DNA of 64,000 bases from Ostrinia nubilalis (Eukaryota; Arthropoda; Insecta; Lepidoptera; Crambidae). The stretch lies in assembly GCF_963855985.1 (NCBI RefSeq), contig NC_087092.1:3720001-3784000 (forward strand), in the 5' to 3' direction. Shown in pieces: positions 46,525 through 56,485 of the stretch. The stretch's first letter is position 1. Each line of letters starts with the position of its first letter. The notes below the pieces were generated by a model. The model was not told the origin of the DNA and searched no databases. It worked only from the letters and a program-made list of their open reading frames with translations. A program made the position numbers and the translations under genes.

Positions 46525-46806
46525 ATAAAGGTAGATTCACACTGCTGCGGGGCGTAAGACTGTCTACCGAAGCGGAGCAAGGCAGTGGAGTAGAGTGAGC
46601 GAATAGTAATGCGGAACAGAATTGCGGACTGTCTGTCAATAGACGCGGAGCTAAAAAGCGGAGTTGCGGGCTATATTTTTTAATGCGAAGCTAGACCGCA
46701 AGCTACAGACGTGTTATTTCTGGCTACCTCCTGGGTTACTCCTTTCAGTTTCATCCAAATCGTACGCCCCGCACAACTCCCCGTAGCAATGTGAACAAAC
46801 CTTTAT
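46525..46806. mobile_element. MITE with 28 bp inverted repeats
   Basis: The left end, ATAAAGGTAGATTCACACTG then CTGCGGGG, pairs with a right end whose reverse complement is ATAAAGGTTTGTTCACATTG then CTACGGGG: 28 bp with five mismatches. The interior is rich in GCGGAG-type words and has no coding sequence. Confidence 0.8.
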
Positions 46807-47364
46807 CTGGCTTGTGATTGTAATAATTTTAATGGAAATCCGCACGATTTCACTATCATTTGCCTATGATTAGAGTACGCATATTTGTAACTGCGGTTTG
46901 TACTTTGATTGTGTTATTATGGTTGTATTCGATTAGGTTATTATTTACTGGAATGCGATAAAGGTTAACTGAATATTAACACTGTACATTCAGGTATGGC
47001 AGTAATTCAAGTAACGATTTGATTATAATAAAATATTAGCACTCGTGTGTAAATGACCCTATACTGAAATAGCTCCAAAATTTTTTACTTCCAAACAAAA
47101 TCTTTCCCAATTTTTAATTAGTGTTGTAAAAGATAAAAGAACTGGTGTCTTTCTTACTTTATTCATATCTTATATGTGTTTACGAGTAATTAATGACGTT
47201 AATTACATCTTACACTGAACGAAAATAATTAAATTCAATTGTTTACACAACCATTATCTAATCAATTAAGCAGAGTTTAATGAAGCGGTGTGAAAACGTT
47301 GTGCAATATAATTATAAGTACATGTGTAGACTAACAATAAGTTTAACTGTATGTTTTGTTGCAG
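46807..47364. other. AT-rich spacer, ending in an acceptor tract
   Basis: No gene. The last 20 bases (GTATGTTTTGTTGCAG) form the acceptor of the exon-like unit that follows. Confidence 0.45.
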
Positions 47365-47436
47365 GTATGTTCCCCAAGGTCGAGCGAGACGGTTGCAACC
47401 GTTGACACCGTCAAAATTGCATGGATACTGTGTGGC
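47365..47436 (+). other. Exon-like unit B: possible recursive-splice exon
   Basis: TTTTGTTGCAG is followed at once by GTATGT, and a donor GTAAGT begins at 47437, enclosing 72 nt. Compared with unit A it shares the acceptor tract and CAAGGTC, then a TTRCAA word, GACACCGT and AAAATT, and it ends at the aligned donor. Aligned codons give identical Q-G, L-Q, T-P and K residues, but the aligned frame is phase 0 in unit A and phase 1 here. That argues against mutually exclusive coding exons and fits non-coding recursive-splice exons better. Frame 0 is open for 24 codons. Splicing is unproven. Confidence 0.45.
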
Positions 47437-47616
47437 GTAAGTTGTAAGAGATAAGCGATTTGTCGTGGGTTCGGATCTTATGAGTGTCTAGTTTTTTACC
47501 ATGTGATAACAGATTAAAAATTATCTTTTTTACTTCTATTTAATAATAAATGTTAGTCCAATCATAACTTGACAGACTTATAAAAGGCATTAGCTTTATT
47601 ATTGTCAGTCCCCTTG

Positions 47617-47624
47617 ACTCGAAC
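47617..47624. repeat. 8 bp target-site duplication, left copy
   Basis: ACTCGAAC directly before the hAT element; an identical copy follows the element at 48761-48768. An 8 bp duplication is diagnostic for the hAT superfamily. Confidence 0.93.
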
Positions 47625-48760
47625 TAGGGATGTTGCGAATATTCGCATCCGCATCCGCATATGCGGAACATTCGCATTGATTTTGACATTCGCATCCGCA
47701 TCCGCATCCGCACAAATCGACGAGGATCTGATGCGGATGCGGATTTGTAGCAGGTCGCGACAAGAAAGAAAGGGGCAGACCCGGCGAGTGGCGCGCGTCA
47801 ACCAAATGTGTTGATTGACCAATAGGAAAGCAATGATTTTTGTTTTTGGACCTCAGTGAATCGGTGACGGTGGCGCGTCTTGCTATTGTTTTGTTGTAAT
47901 TACTAGTGAGTAATTGTGACAAGTGACAAGAACTGAAGCGTACGTTTGATTTTATTGTGGTTTTTGTTAAGAACTGAACTAACTGTATTGTTTAACGTAA
48001 TACGTAATACCTTCATTCGTATTACGAACCTTAAGTAAAGTTTTATTTACTATTTGGATAAGTGAACTATGCCAACACCTACGCAAAGTGAAATTTGGAC
48101 GTATTTCAAACCTGTGGACAACGACTGGGAGAAATCGCAATATAAAATATGTAACAAAACATATTCGCGAAAGGGCCGAACAACATCGTCATTAATAAAT
48201 CATTTGAAATCAATGCACGCTAAGGAGTTTGCTTTGTTTGAAAAAGCAAATAACGAAAAGCTACAGAAAATAAAAAAATGATGCCGGTAAGTTATATTTT
48301 ATGCAATATTTTTTTGTTAAGTCGGGCGTTTATTATTGTCTGACATCGCTGATTTATCCTTATGATATTATAGTAGTTTTGGGTAATTATATAGGTAGCT
48401 ATTTAAAAACTTGTAATTTCTTTAATAAGGGCCGTTCCTACGAGTTACGTAAAACTTAATTTTGAATCCAAAATCTTAGATTTGTCATATGAACTAAAAT
48501 TTAGCTAAAAGTGTAGTTTAGACAGTTTTTCAAATTTAATTATTAAGTTATATAATAATTACTAAAAGTAATTCATTCTCTACTTTATTATTAAATAAAA
48601 AATGATAAATAAGGCTGTGTTTCTTTCTCTACTAAGCCAACACTTAAGTTTTTTGTACAGATCCGCATCCGCATCCGCATTCGCGGATGTGAGCCTCTTA
48701 AAATCCGCATCCGCATCCGCATCCGCGGATGTGGAAAAAAGTGGATCCGCAACATCCCTA
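47625..48760 (+). mobile_element. hAT DNA transposon, internally deleted (1136 bp)
   Basis: Terminal inverted repeats TAGGGATGTTGCG (47625-47637) and CGCAACATCCCTA (48748-48760) are perfect over 13 bp and flanked by identical 8 bp duplications. Both subterminal regions are packed with the hexamer GCGGAT or its complement ATCCGC: about 47640-47745 on the left and 48660-48750 on the right. Such arrays are likely transposase-binding sites, by analogy with Ac-type hAT elements. The only coding content is a BED-type zinc-finger exon (next entry). The catalytic dimerisation domain is absent, so the copy is non-autonomous. The perfect termini and duplications suggest recent insertion. Confidence 0.95.
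48069..48281 (+). pseudogene. BED zinc-finger exon of a hAT transposase
   Basis: From ATG 48069 the 70-residue frame reads PTQSEIWTYFKPVDNDWEKS (residues 4-23), then YKICNKTYSRKGRTTSSLIN and HLKSMH. BED fingers bind zinc through Cys-x2-Cys and His-x3-5-His and direct DNA binding of hAT transposases. Here the second Cys (KICNK) and both His (NHLKSMH) are present, but the first Cys position is Tyr (QYKIC), so zinc binding is probably lost. The frame ends at TGA in an A-run (48274-48282). Five bases later a strong donor CCG|GTAAGT begins at 48287. A one-base slip in the A-run would explain a stop placed just before a splice site. The rest of the transposase is deleted. Confidence 0.88.
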
Positions 48761-48768
48761 ACTCGAAC
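48761..48768. repeat. 8 bp target-site duplication, right copy
   Basis: ACTCGAAC, identical to 47617-47624. Confidence 0.93.
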
Positions 48769-49379
48769 ACAAGTACTAGAAACGTGACTATTTAAAAAAT
48801 CTGACGTCTTCAATATTCATATCGAAGTCAGTGCAAGTGTACTTAATGACTAATAGTAATAAGAAATAAGTTAGAAACAACCTTGAAATCACACAATTAC
48901 CTATTTTTTTCCTTTTGATTGCATTGATTGTACACAAACACAATCAATTCTATAAAGGTAAATGAAATCAATATTCAATAATAAGCATACCAATATAAAA
49001 AAATAACGATAACATTAAAAAAATGACGATCAATATACTTAAACCAAACTGCGTCACGACTCTTGCGCATAACCAACCAGACAATGACTTTTGTGTCAGT
49101 TTCCCGACACAGTGACTCACATTGTCTTTTTTATTTTTGCCCATTTACATTCGTCGCCGAAACGGCGCACGCGCTGATTCATCGGATAAGCATTGCGCTG
49201 ATTTAATGTGCTGATTGGCAGCAAATGACACAATTCGGGATGACGAACTGTGAAAGGGATGTGTGCGATTGGATACGAAGGTAGTCTAAAGAATTATACG
49301 ATAAAAATAAAACTTAGGTTTCTTATTGTAAGATGACTAGGAAAACTGACTATGTTTAGTTTAGAGTGGAATGGGATCA
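48769..49379. other. AT-rich spacer, no gene seen
   Basis: Nothing recognised. Confidence 0.45.
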
Positions 49380-49556
49380 TTTCCAATTTTCTTGTCAATG
49401 TCGTAAGAGGCGACTAAAGAACAAATATGCGAACATCAAGCTTCTATAATCTGGTAAGCTTGGGGAGTGCTGACCGAATCCTCCATTTGCCTCTGGTAAA
49501 TTGGAAGGGGTCGTGCTCCAGCAATGGGGACAGAATAATCTGATGATGACAGTGAT
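49380..49556 (+). mobile_element. LINE 3'-end fragment, second family
   Basis: GTCGTAAGAGGCGACTAAAG followed by CTTGGGGAGTGCTGACC, GAAGGGGTCGTGCTCCAG and CAATGGGGACAGAATAATCT, ending in TGATGATGACAG. From memory, the GTCGTAA.AGGCGACTAA block is a common Lepidopteran LINE 3' motif. It is distinct from the RTE stubs. Coding sequence is not recoverable in this short piece. Confidence 0.6.
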
Positions 49557-50035
49557 AATTGCCGCATACTCTAGAAATAAAAATAAAAAATCTTGTCATA
49601 GAACCACATCTAATACATGATGCTATATCATTTGAGTATTGCATACGCCATCACACGTGCCATCACACATTGTTGTCAACGACATCTTTAGAGAGTCTCC
49701 GACACATAATACTTGTCAGAGATATATCATCGATGACTGCAGACTTTAGCGATGATTTCACGCCGTGTGGCTCCGTCATTAGTGTTTGTTTACACGTTTG
49801 ATTGGGATGACCTCACGACGGTTAATTTTAATTAACTCCGAGAGAACAACGTAATGTGCTGAGGTCGTTACACTAATTTTGCTGTGACAAAGATGTATGA
49901 TGTGACATGTGACTTCGAATATTGTATTTGATGTTTTGGACATCACTGAAGATTAGATGATTGTAATTCAAAGATGTTGGATCAAGTTACATTTTTTTAA
50001 TGTGAAAACATCATGTTTAGGAATCGTTAGGAATA
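49557..50035. other. Spacer, no supported gene
   Basis: An 80-codon frame (49559-49801) has no domain. Nothing else recognised. Confidence 0.4.
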
Positions 50036-50100
50036 GCACATATGGTGGGTTTTTAAATAAACAACTTGAAAAAATCTAACTGCCTAAGGTACTGCATATG
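50036..50100. repeat. Single arm of a hairpin repeat
   Basis: AACTTGAAAAAATCTAACTG then CCTAAGG closely matches one arm of the hairpin at 62548-62635 (AACTTGAAAAAATCGAATTG). It is bounded by two copies of CATATGGTGG (50038-50047 and 50095-50104). The second arm is missing. Confidence 0.55.
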
Positions 50101-50269
50101 GTGGATGTTAATTACCTTATTTAACTATAAAGAGGCTGAAATTACTTATTAGCATTTCCAACAAACTTTAGTGTCTTATGGCGAATCTCCCTTTTTTAAC
50201 GATAGACGATATGCAAGAGACTAGTTATTTAAATATTGCAAGCAGCATCAATTCGCAATTGACAAGCTT

Positions 50270-50387
50270 ACGCCTGTATTCACAAACGATGCTTGCTTAT
50301 GTGAAGCATCTGTGATTGGTTCATGTGTCACCCTGTGCGTCCATGCGCGCAGTGAGACCTCATAGTAATGTTTGTGAATGCAGGCGT
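50270..50387. mobile_element. MITE (CGTATTCACAAAC family), shorter copy
   Basis: ACGCCTGTATTCACAAACGA on the left and its inverted form ending GTGAATGCAGGCGT on the right. It lacks about 25 bp present in the copy at 43842-43979, between the GAAGC and CTGTGATTGG blocks. The ends here show that the family's termini include ACGCCTG. Confidence 0.85.
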
Positions 50388-51050
50388 TAGTTCTCCAGCT
50401 TCTCCAAGAAAAGTAGCAATATTTGCATAAATAGTACTACTACGCATAACTTCGTCTCTATCATACTCCAAGTTATCAATCAACAGAAACTTTAGAAATC
50501 AAGTTAACAACTAAGTCTTTTCACACGCAAATCGCTCAACTTTACATTTGGTTGCAAAATGGCACCTTATTTCAAGTACATAAGGCTATGTTAGCTTGAT
50601 GTGCCGAGTACTTTGATTGACGACATCGAAGTTTAGTGAGAGTGTTTGGAGGCAACTAGCGTCTTTCAACGTCCTTATGATTGATGAGGCCTATTCAACT
50701 GCTTTTTGCCTTTTTGTACCTTTTAGGGTCGTCGACCTTTGATTAGTGATGCTTGGGAACAGGTGTCGATGTTTTCTCGATAAAAAAGTATAGAGTGACA
50801 AAACTGTTCCTTCAATTTAAAAAATCTTCAAGTAACTTAAAAAACTTGAAAATGGAACTAGCAGTTAAACCTTGCAACCTTTTAGGACTTAGTAAGCAGA
50901 TAGTGTGTTCATCGGATATAAATATAAAGCTGAGCTCAGATAAAATTAATACTTACTTTTGCTTCGAACCATACTAGAGAGGTATTTTTATTTAAGGAAA
51001 ACTGATAAATCATCCACCATACATTCCTAATTTACAATGGAAAGTTTTTT
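50388..51050. other. Spacer, no supported gene
   Basis: A 74-codon plus frame (50753-50977) has no domain. Nothing else recognised. Confidence 0.4.
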
Positions 51051-51054
51051 TTAT

Positions 51055-51100
51055 GCAGGACAAGGCAGGTATTTGACCGCAATCGTACCTAGTGGTGATA
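51055..51100 (+). repeat. Short dispersed-repeat fragment
   Basis: GACAAGGCAGGTATTTGACC then GCAATCGTACCTAGTGG closely resembles 54520-54565. It is a fragment of a dispersed family, probably a LINE. Confidence 0.5.
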
Positions 51101-51179
51101 ACCGGTGCGTTTTGTTTGGAGTTTGACAGATTTCTGACGTTTGTTAAAATCAAAGTAAGATGGTGCAACCCGGCTTAAG
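51101..51179. mobile_element. Half of a GGCTGGGTTGCACCA-family MITE
   Basis: The interior, GGAGTTTGACAGATTTCTGA then CGTTTGTTAAAATC, leads to the right terminal AAGATGGTGCAACCCGGCTT. The left terminal repeat is missing. Confidence 0.7.
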
Positions 51180-53385
51180 ACATGTTATCGATAAATGTAC
51201 ACCTTGATTATCGATATCGATATTTTTTTTCGCCATCACTACTTACCTAAGGGAGTTCAACCACGACCGCCTAAGCCTATTATAATGCGGTCATCGTACT
51301 CCGCGATTTTTGATCGGTTAGCAATTTTCGCAGTTCCGAACTGTAACTGTGACTAACTAGCGGTACATTTAGTTTCGGTTAGAGGTCAAGGCGCTACTTG
51401 AATTGTTTTGAAATAAAATACTTGCAGAGTAAAAGAGGTGTGTGGTGCTGAAAATGAGAGCTCTAGATTTTATAGCCCTGAACTAATTGAAAAAAATCGC
51501 TGGGGCAAATGCAGCATTTATAACAGTATTTAGACAGTTGGTAGACAGACAGTAGCGTTGAATACTGGTAGTGACATAAAGAAGTTTTTTTGTTGGAGAA
51601 AGTGATGTTCATTTTAATGTCAGATACAGTAACCTTTAAAAACATTTGAAATGATTTCGCAGCAATGAGGGTTTTCGCGATTGCAAAATCCGTCAGATGG
51701 CAATACGTAGGCGCGAGGTCCAAATGCTGCATGATTGGTTATTTTTGACATGACATTGACAGATATGTCAAAATCCACAATTCACAAACCCTTATTCCAG
51801 CACTACAGACTCCTCTCAAAAATCCATAACATGTTTTTTTTGGTTTTTCGGCTTGAAAATTCATGAAACTGCATACTCACCAGCCCGATGTATTTAAGAC
51901 TGTATTTATAAGAAACAAGTTTGGGGCCAAACGAAGCGTTATCAAGCCTACAATGCACAGCAGAGCGAGCACGATCCCAGACCAAAGTCAAAATTAACGG
52001 GCAATTAACTGCTCAAACAGAGTTGTGCAACGGAGTCAGTGCACCCGACATAACACAACACAATATCACCACAGCACAAACTAATCAGCCAGCCAGTAGG
52101 CCTAAGATGCGCGTCGCGATAAGCGTTTATCACGCCATTTTATCGATTTTACGCGAAAAGCACATACATTTGTCGTCTAAAATAAAATGTATAGCCCGGC
52201 AGGAGTATCGAGTCTCACCACTATGACATGATAGAGCTAACCCAGCCATGAACATCAGCTAGCCTGTGGGTCTGAGTCTCACCACTATTATACGATACGA
52301 TACGATACAATAGTGCATACAACAACGCAGAAAGGGTAAGGTGGCACACAGTGACACATCAAAATCAGCCAAAAGCTGCATCTTGACCACCAATCAGCCT
52401 AGAGCCCTACACTAAAAACTCAAACTGTAAGTGTTACGACAAGAATAGATTTTGGCTCTAACCCCTGAAAAACGCTTCGTAATTAATTATAAATTTGTTG
52501 AAAAAACTAAAGTGTGCTAAAATTATTCGCAATATCGTTTTCAGTGTTACAAACTCCTGTAACCCTGTACTAATCGTTTATCTACTCGTAATCAAAGGAA
52601 CTAATACATAAAATTCCTACTTACTTACATTCATAGTGGTTTGTTTACCTTTTTTTATCAATATTAAGTATGTAAAAGGAGGTTCACACTTCTGGCTGTT
52701 CTAAACAAACTGTGTTATGACGGTGCATTTCCCTAACATAACCAACTAATTTGTTACGCAGCTACCGAATAAATATTCACTGGGTAATGAGGGGCCTGGG
52801 TGATCATTAAAATAACCTATCTTATTCTAATTAACTCCAACAAGCTGGGATTCGAAGCACGTGCAATGAGATTACCATTATATTGCATAAATAAGGCATT
52901 AAAATGGACAAGTTGCCGTATTAGCTCATAATTTAGATTAGATAGCTCAATGTTGGTTAAATGATATAGTTTAGTGTTGTCAGCTCATGTAACAATCAAG
53001 AAATGGGGACAAATTGCTTAGGCACAAGATTATGATTCGAACTCTCGTTTGATTCAAAGTTTCCCTTCATCCCTCTTACATAGTAAATATAATTAAATGC
53101 TGACGCCATGTCGTTAAAATTTTCTTGAAATAGGAAAGAAATTAATAATTGAATTTAATTCGTTCTGTGACAACGACAGATTCTGATAGTCCCAAAAATA
53201 CGAAACCGGAGTTATTTAGACGCAGGCAAGGTCCTAATTTTATTCTCTAGATACTAACTACAACTATTTACATGTAGATACTATTGCAACGCTATCACAT
53301 ATCGTTAATTTCACAAATCATAGAAATATTGCACAGATAATAGAAATCTATGTTCTGCGGTTAATTGACATAATTTATCTAATTA
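51180..53385. other. Spacer with weak exon-like signals
   Basis: A 101-codon plus frame (51921-52226) is less AT-biased than its surroundings but lacks an early ATG and a known domain. On the minus strand a good donor, GGCTG|GTGAGTATGC, ends a possible exon at 51881. Small repeats at 52205-52310 include two GAGTCTCACCACTAT copies and a CGATA microsatellite. None of this supports a firm gene. Confidence 0.35.
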
Positions 53386-53505
53386 CTTAGGCTGGGTCGG
53401 GCCATCTTTCTTTAACTTTAACGTACGACAAAAAGCTTGTCAAACTCCATACAGAAAACACAGATTGTGGTTATAGTTACGGTTAAAGTAAGGTGGTGCA
53501 ACTCG
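53386..53505. mobile_element. GGCTGGGTTGCACCA-family MITE
   Basis: CTTAGGCTGGGTCGGGCCAT on the left, inverted TAAGGTGGTGCAACTCG on the right, with the family interior GTCAAACTCCATACAG between. Confidence 0.8.
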
Positions 53506-53915
53506 ATAGATAGTAAGAACTAACTACCTACCTAAGGACAACAATAGCTAGGTAACTCTACATAGAACGATACTATACAAACATTTACCTGTAGTAGTTG
53601 TAATAAAAAGTACAAACATAACAACATATCATTCTTGTTAATGCGCTGTAAAAGCAAAAAAGTTAGAACTAACAAATCAAACAACAACTACACAAATTGT
53701 TCAGCATCAGCATATTGTTATGTGCGTAAATTTTCCGTAACACTTCCGTAATCGGTCAAGTAACGTAACAATGGTTTTCGTGTTTACGCTCAATTCTGCG
53801 TTAGTTAATTTAACTTTCAAATCACATAATGTAGAGCGGACTGGTAAAAGTGGAAATAGTTAATGCAAATAGTTGAAGAAACAAATGGAAATTAAGTTGC
53901 CTACGATTTCAATGG
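53506..53915. other. AT-rich spacer, no gene seen
   Basis: Nothing recognised. Confidence 0.5.
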
Positions 53916-54040
53916 CTAAGTTTGAGTTGCACCAACTTATTTTGATCGTAACTGTAACAATAACCAGTGTTTTTTGTATGGATTTTGACAGATTTCTGAC
54001 GTTTGTCAAAATCAAAATGAGATGGTGCAATTCAGTCTTG
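53916..54040. mobile_element. GGCTGGGTTGCACCA-family MITE
   Basis: CTAAGTTTGAGTTGCACCAA on the left, inverted GATGGTGCAATTCAGTCTTG on the right, with interior TGGATTTTGACAGATTTCTG. The 67-codon frame at 53873-54076 is just this element in translation. Confidence 0.8.
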
Positions 54041-54257
54041 TTGTTAGAAGTTTTAAATGGCCTCTATCTATCGTAGTATTTATTTATTAAGTACATTTTC
54101 AATACTCAGTGCGTAAACGTGTAAGGCTTGTTACACACATATTGATCATCATCAACTGAAGAACTGTCTTGTGTAATGTCGCAGCCGCCTGGTTGAATCA
54201 AGCATCCATCCTAGGCCCATTGTTAATGAAACAAACTAGAATCACATGTTGAGTCAG

Positions 54258-54985
54258 GTTTTTGAAAAATAACCGACCAAAACTCGGCCAAGCCCTTTAG
54301 TTCGTACCTATCTGTCATCTAATATATCGCTATCGCTTCTCTTCTACTAGCCTACATGGTTGTCGAAGCGTTGGAGTCTACAACTTCAGCCCGTTCAAGT
54401 CAACCCTTTGAAGATTTCTGACCAAGAATTGGTCAAGCTCGTAGCTGTATATCGCTATCGCTTTTCTCAATATAGTCAACATACCTACTTCCCGAAGCGT
54501 TAAGAGTTTTATTATGCATAACAAGGAATGTATTTGACCTCAATCGCACCTGGTGTTTAGTGGGATGCTGTCTAGGATGGAACATATAAATAAGTAAGGC
54601 CCTGTAAGTGCCTATTCACACTCGCCTTGAAAAGGCCCGGATTATAGTCTTCGGGAAAAACAGCAGCAGGCAGCGAATTCCAGTCCCTAGCTGTACAACA
54701 TACGCCCGTTCAAGTCAGCCCTTTGAAGATTTCTGACCAAGACTTGGTCAAGCTCGTAGCTCGCTCTAAGTACATCGTTATCGCTTCTCTCACTCTACTC
54801 AACGAGCTTTTTTTTTTGAAGCGTTTGGAGTGTACAACTTCCGCGCGTTCAAATCAGCCCTTTTACAGATGTCTAATCAAGACTCAGCCAAGCTCCTAAC
54901 TCACTACATCGCTATCGCTTCTCTCATGCTAGTCTACAAGTATCTCGAAGCGTTGAAGTGAACAACTTCCGCGCGTTCGGCTCTG
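54258..54985. repeat. Diverged minisatellite, about 135 bp units, with an insertion
   Basis: Four or so imperfect units share the order GTTCAAGTCA.CCCTTTGA, then AGATTTCTGACCAAG, GGTCAAGCTC, TACATCGCTATCGCTTCTCT and GAAGCGTTGGAGT. About 54505-54695 interrupts the array with a dispersed-repeat fragment containing CAATCGCACCTGGTG and GCAGCGAATTCCAGTCCCTA. No coding sequence. Confidence 0.7.
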
Positions 54986-55989
54986 TTTGACAAGCGGTTA
55001 ATTGTTATTCGGCGCTTTTCGGCGTAATTACTGCCTCGGATCTCGACCGTGAAATCGAGTGCGTTGGAGTTTACACACTGGTTCTGATCAAGAAAGTGGG
55101 TTAGCGAATAAGGATTCTAATGGCCATTAATCTAGAAGCCCACTTTTGTAAGCAACACGTAAGCCGGTCGGCACGTTCGGTTCGGAACGGAATACCTTCT
55201 ATTTATGCCGAAAATGCATCTACACTATTAATGCCGTTCTCAAACTGGATTCTACGGTTATATCTCTCTGAAAATTGCCTACCTCTTGGATAGCTTGTCC
55301 AAGGAATACAAGGACTTGTGTACTTATTTGTCAACAATCTCCAGAATGAAGCTCCCAAACGATACTGGGTAGGACAAAACATTGGACATGAGCTTAGTTT
55401 TGTCCACGTTTAAACGTTCATTCTGGGTTTAGTGTGTCCTATCCCTAAAATACTCGCAGGCATTTGTTTATTTTTGCAATATATGCAAAAATTGCAAGAA
55501 TCCAAACGTGGTGTATACTGGAAGAACATTGTGCAACGTGCATTCCATAAAACATGTATTCGCAAGAATCAGGTAAACATCGTAAATAGATATTAGTAGT
55601 GCCCCTTTATGTGGGCACAACAATAGGACATACCTCTTCGCGTGCATCGTAGGGTTGTCACGTAAAATTAAATCTATCTACTTTTCTAGTAGCAACTAGA
55701 CTAACTAGCAAGTTAAATTGACAAGTTTTTTTTATTAAGTTATGGTAGCAAGGTCTTGGCCGCCATCTCACCTTATGCAAATTGCTCCTAATCCCAAAAT
55801 GCAGAGAGGAATTTGAACTAATAGGATGAAAAAGGCATGAATCGACATGTACACTTTCCAATATGTCATGTGTGATTGGAGACACTGATCGTATTACGAA
55901 TACTTCGTATTTACGAAGTTACACTGGCAACCCTACTGCCGCCTATTATCATGTGCTCACATATTGCCATTCGCATAACATCGGAGCCA
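54986..55989. other. Spacer, no supported gene
   Basis: No gene. The inverted word ACGAATACTTCGT (55896-55908) also occurs at 17845-17857. Confidence 0.4.
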
Positions 55990-56040
55990 TCACGCATGGG
56001 CGCCACGTGCGCGTGACCACGTGGGGTGACGTCACCGCGC
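55990..56040. promoter_or_regulatory. Clustered CACGTG and TGACGTCA sites
   Basis: Within 31 bp there are two palindromic E-boxes, CACGTG at 56004-56009 and 56018-56023, and a full CRE, TGACGTCA at 56027-56034 inside GGTGACGTCACC. CACGTG is the site of CLOCK/CYC-, MITF/USF- and Myc-type bHLH proteins, and ACGTG is also the HIF core. TGACGTCA binds CREB/ATF bZIP proteins. The surrounding 60 bp are GC-rich in AT-rich DNA. This suggests an enhancer or promoter, but function is inferred. Confidence 0.5.
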
Positions 56041-56345
56041 TAGCGCACGCTTGAAAATGTTTGCTCTAAGCACATAACTAATAGTACTAGCGACTGTAGA
56101 TGCTTAGATCTTTGGAGAAGTGCTGTCGAATCGTTGAATCAATGGATGGATCATATCAGTACAAATTATATACTCTCCTGAATGGAGCATTCGTCATCAT
56201 CAGGTCACAAAATCACTACACCGCAGGACTTTGACCCTCCTTAATTTATCAGAGGCAAATGTTAGATTTATTTAGATGTTCGAGTTGAGGAGACCTGGTG
56301 AACGCGTATTTGTCCCTTAGTCACCTTTACTGTCAACTGACAGTA
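56041..56345. other. Spacer after the site cluster
   Basis: No exon or repeat recognised. Confidence 0.45.
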
Positions 56346-56485
56346 TTAAGGGAATTGCACCATCTTTTTTTTAACGTGTAAAATTTTGACCCTGACGAAA
56401 ACCATAACCAGTGTTATTTGTATGGAGTTTGACAGACTTTTGACGTTTGTTAAAGATAAAGTAAGATGGTGCAACCCAGCCTAAG
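56346..56485. mobile_element. GGCTGGGTTGCACCA-family MITE, well preserved
   Basis: TTAAGGGAATTGCACCATCT on the left and inverted AGATGGTGCAACCCAGCCTA on the right. The interior has CCATAACCAGTGTTATTTGT and GGAGTTTGACAGACTTTTGA. It is about 140 bp, the longest copy here. Confidence 0.85.

Noticed and set aside
47562..47922. Overlapping open frames of 70-105 codons at the left end of the hAT element
   Set aside because: They arise from the GCGGAT hexamer array, which gives Ala-Asp or Arg-Ile repeats without a biological frame.
51803..51991. Minus-strand exon ending at a GTGAGT donor (51881)
   Set aside because: The donor is good, but no acceptor, start context or recognisable peptide supports the exon; kept only as a note in the spacer entry.
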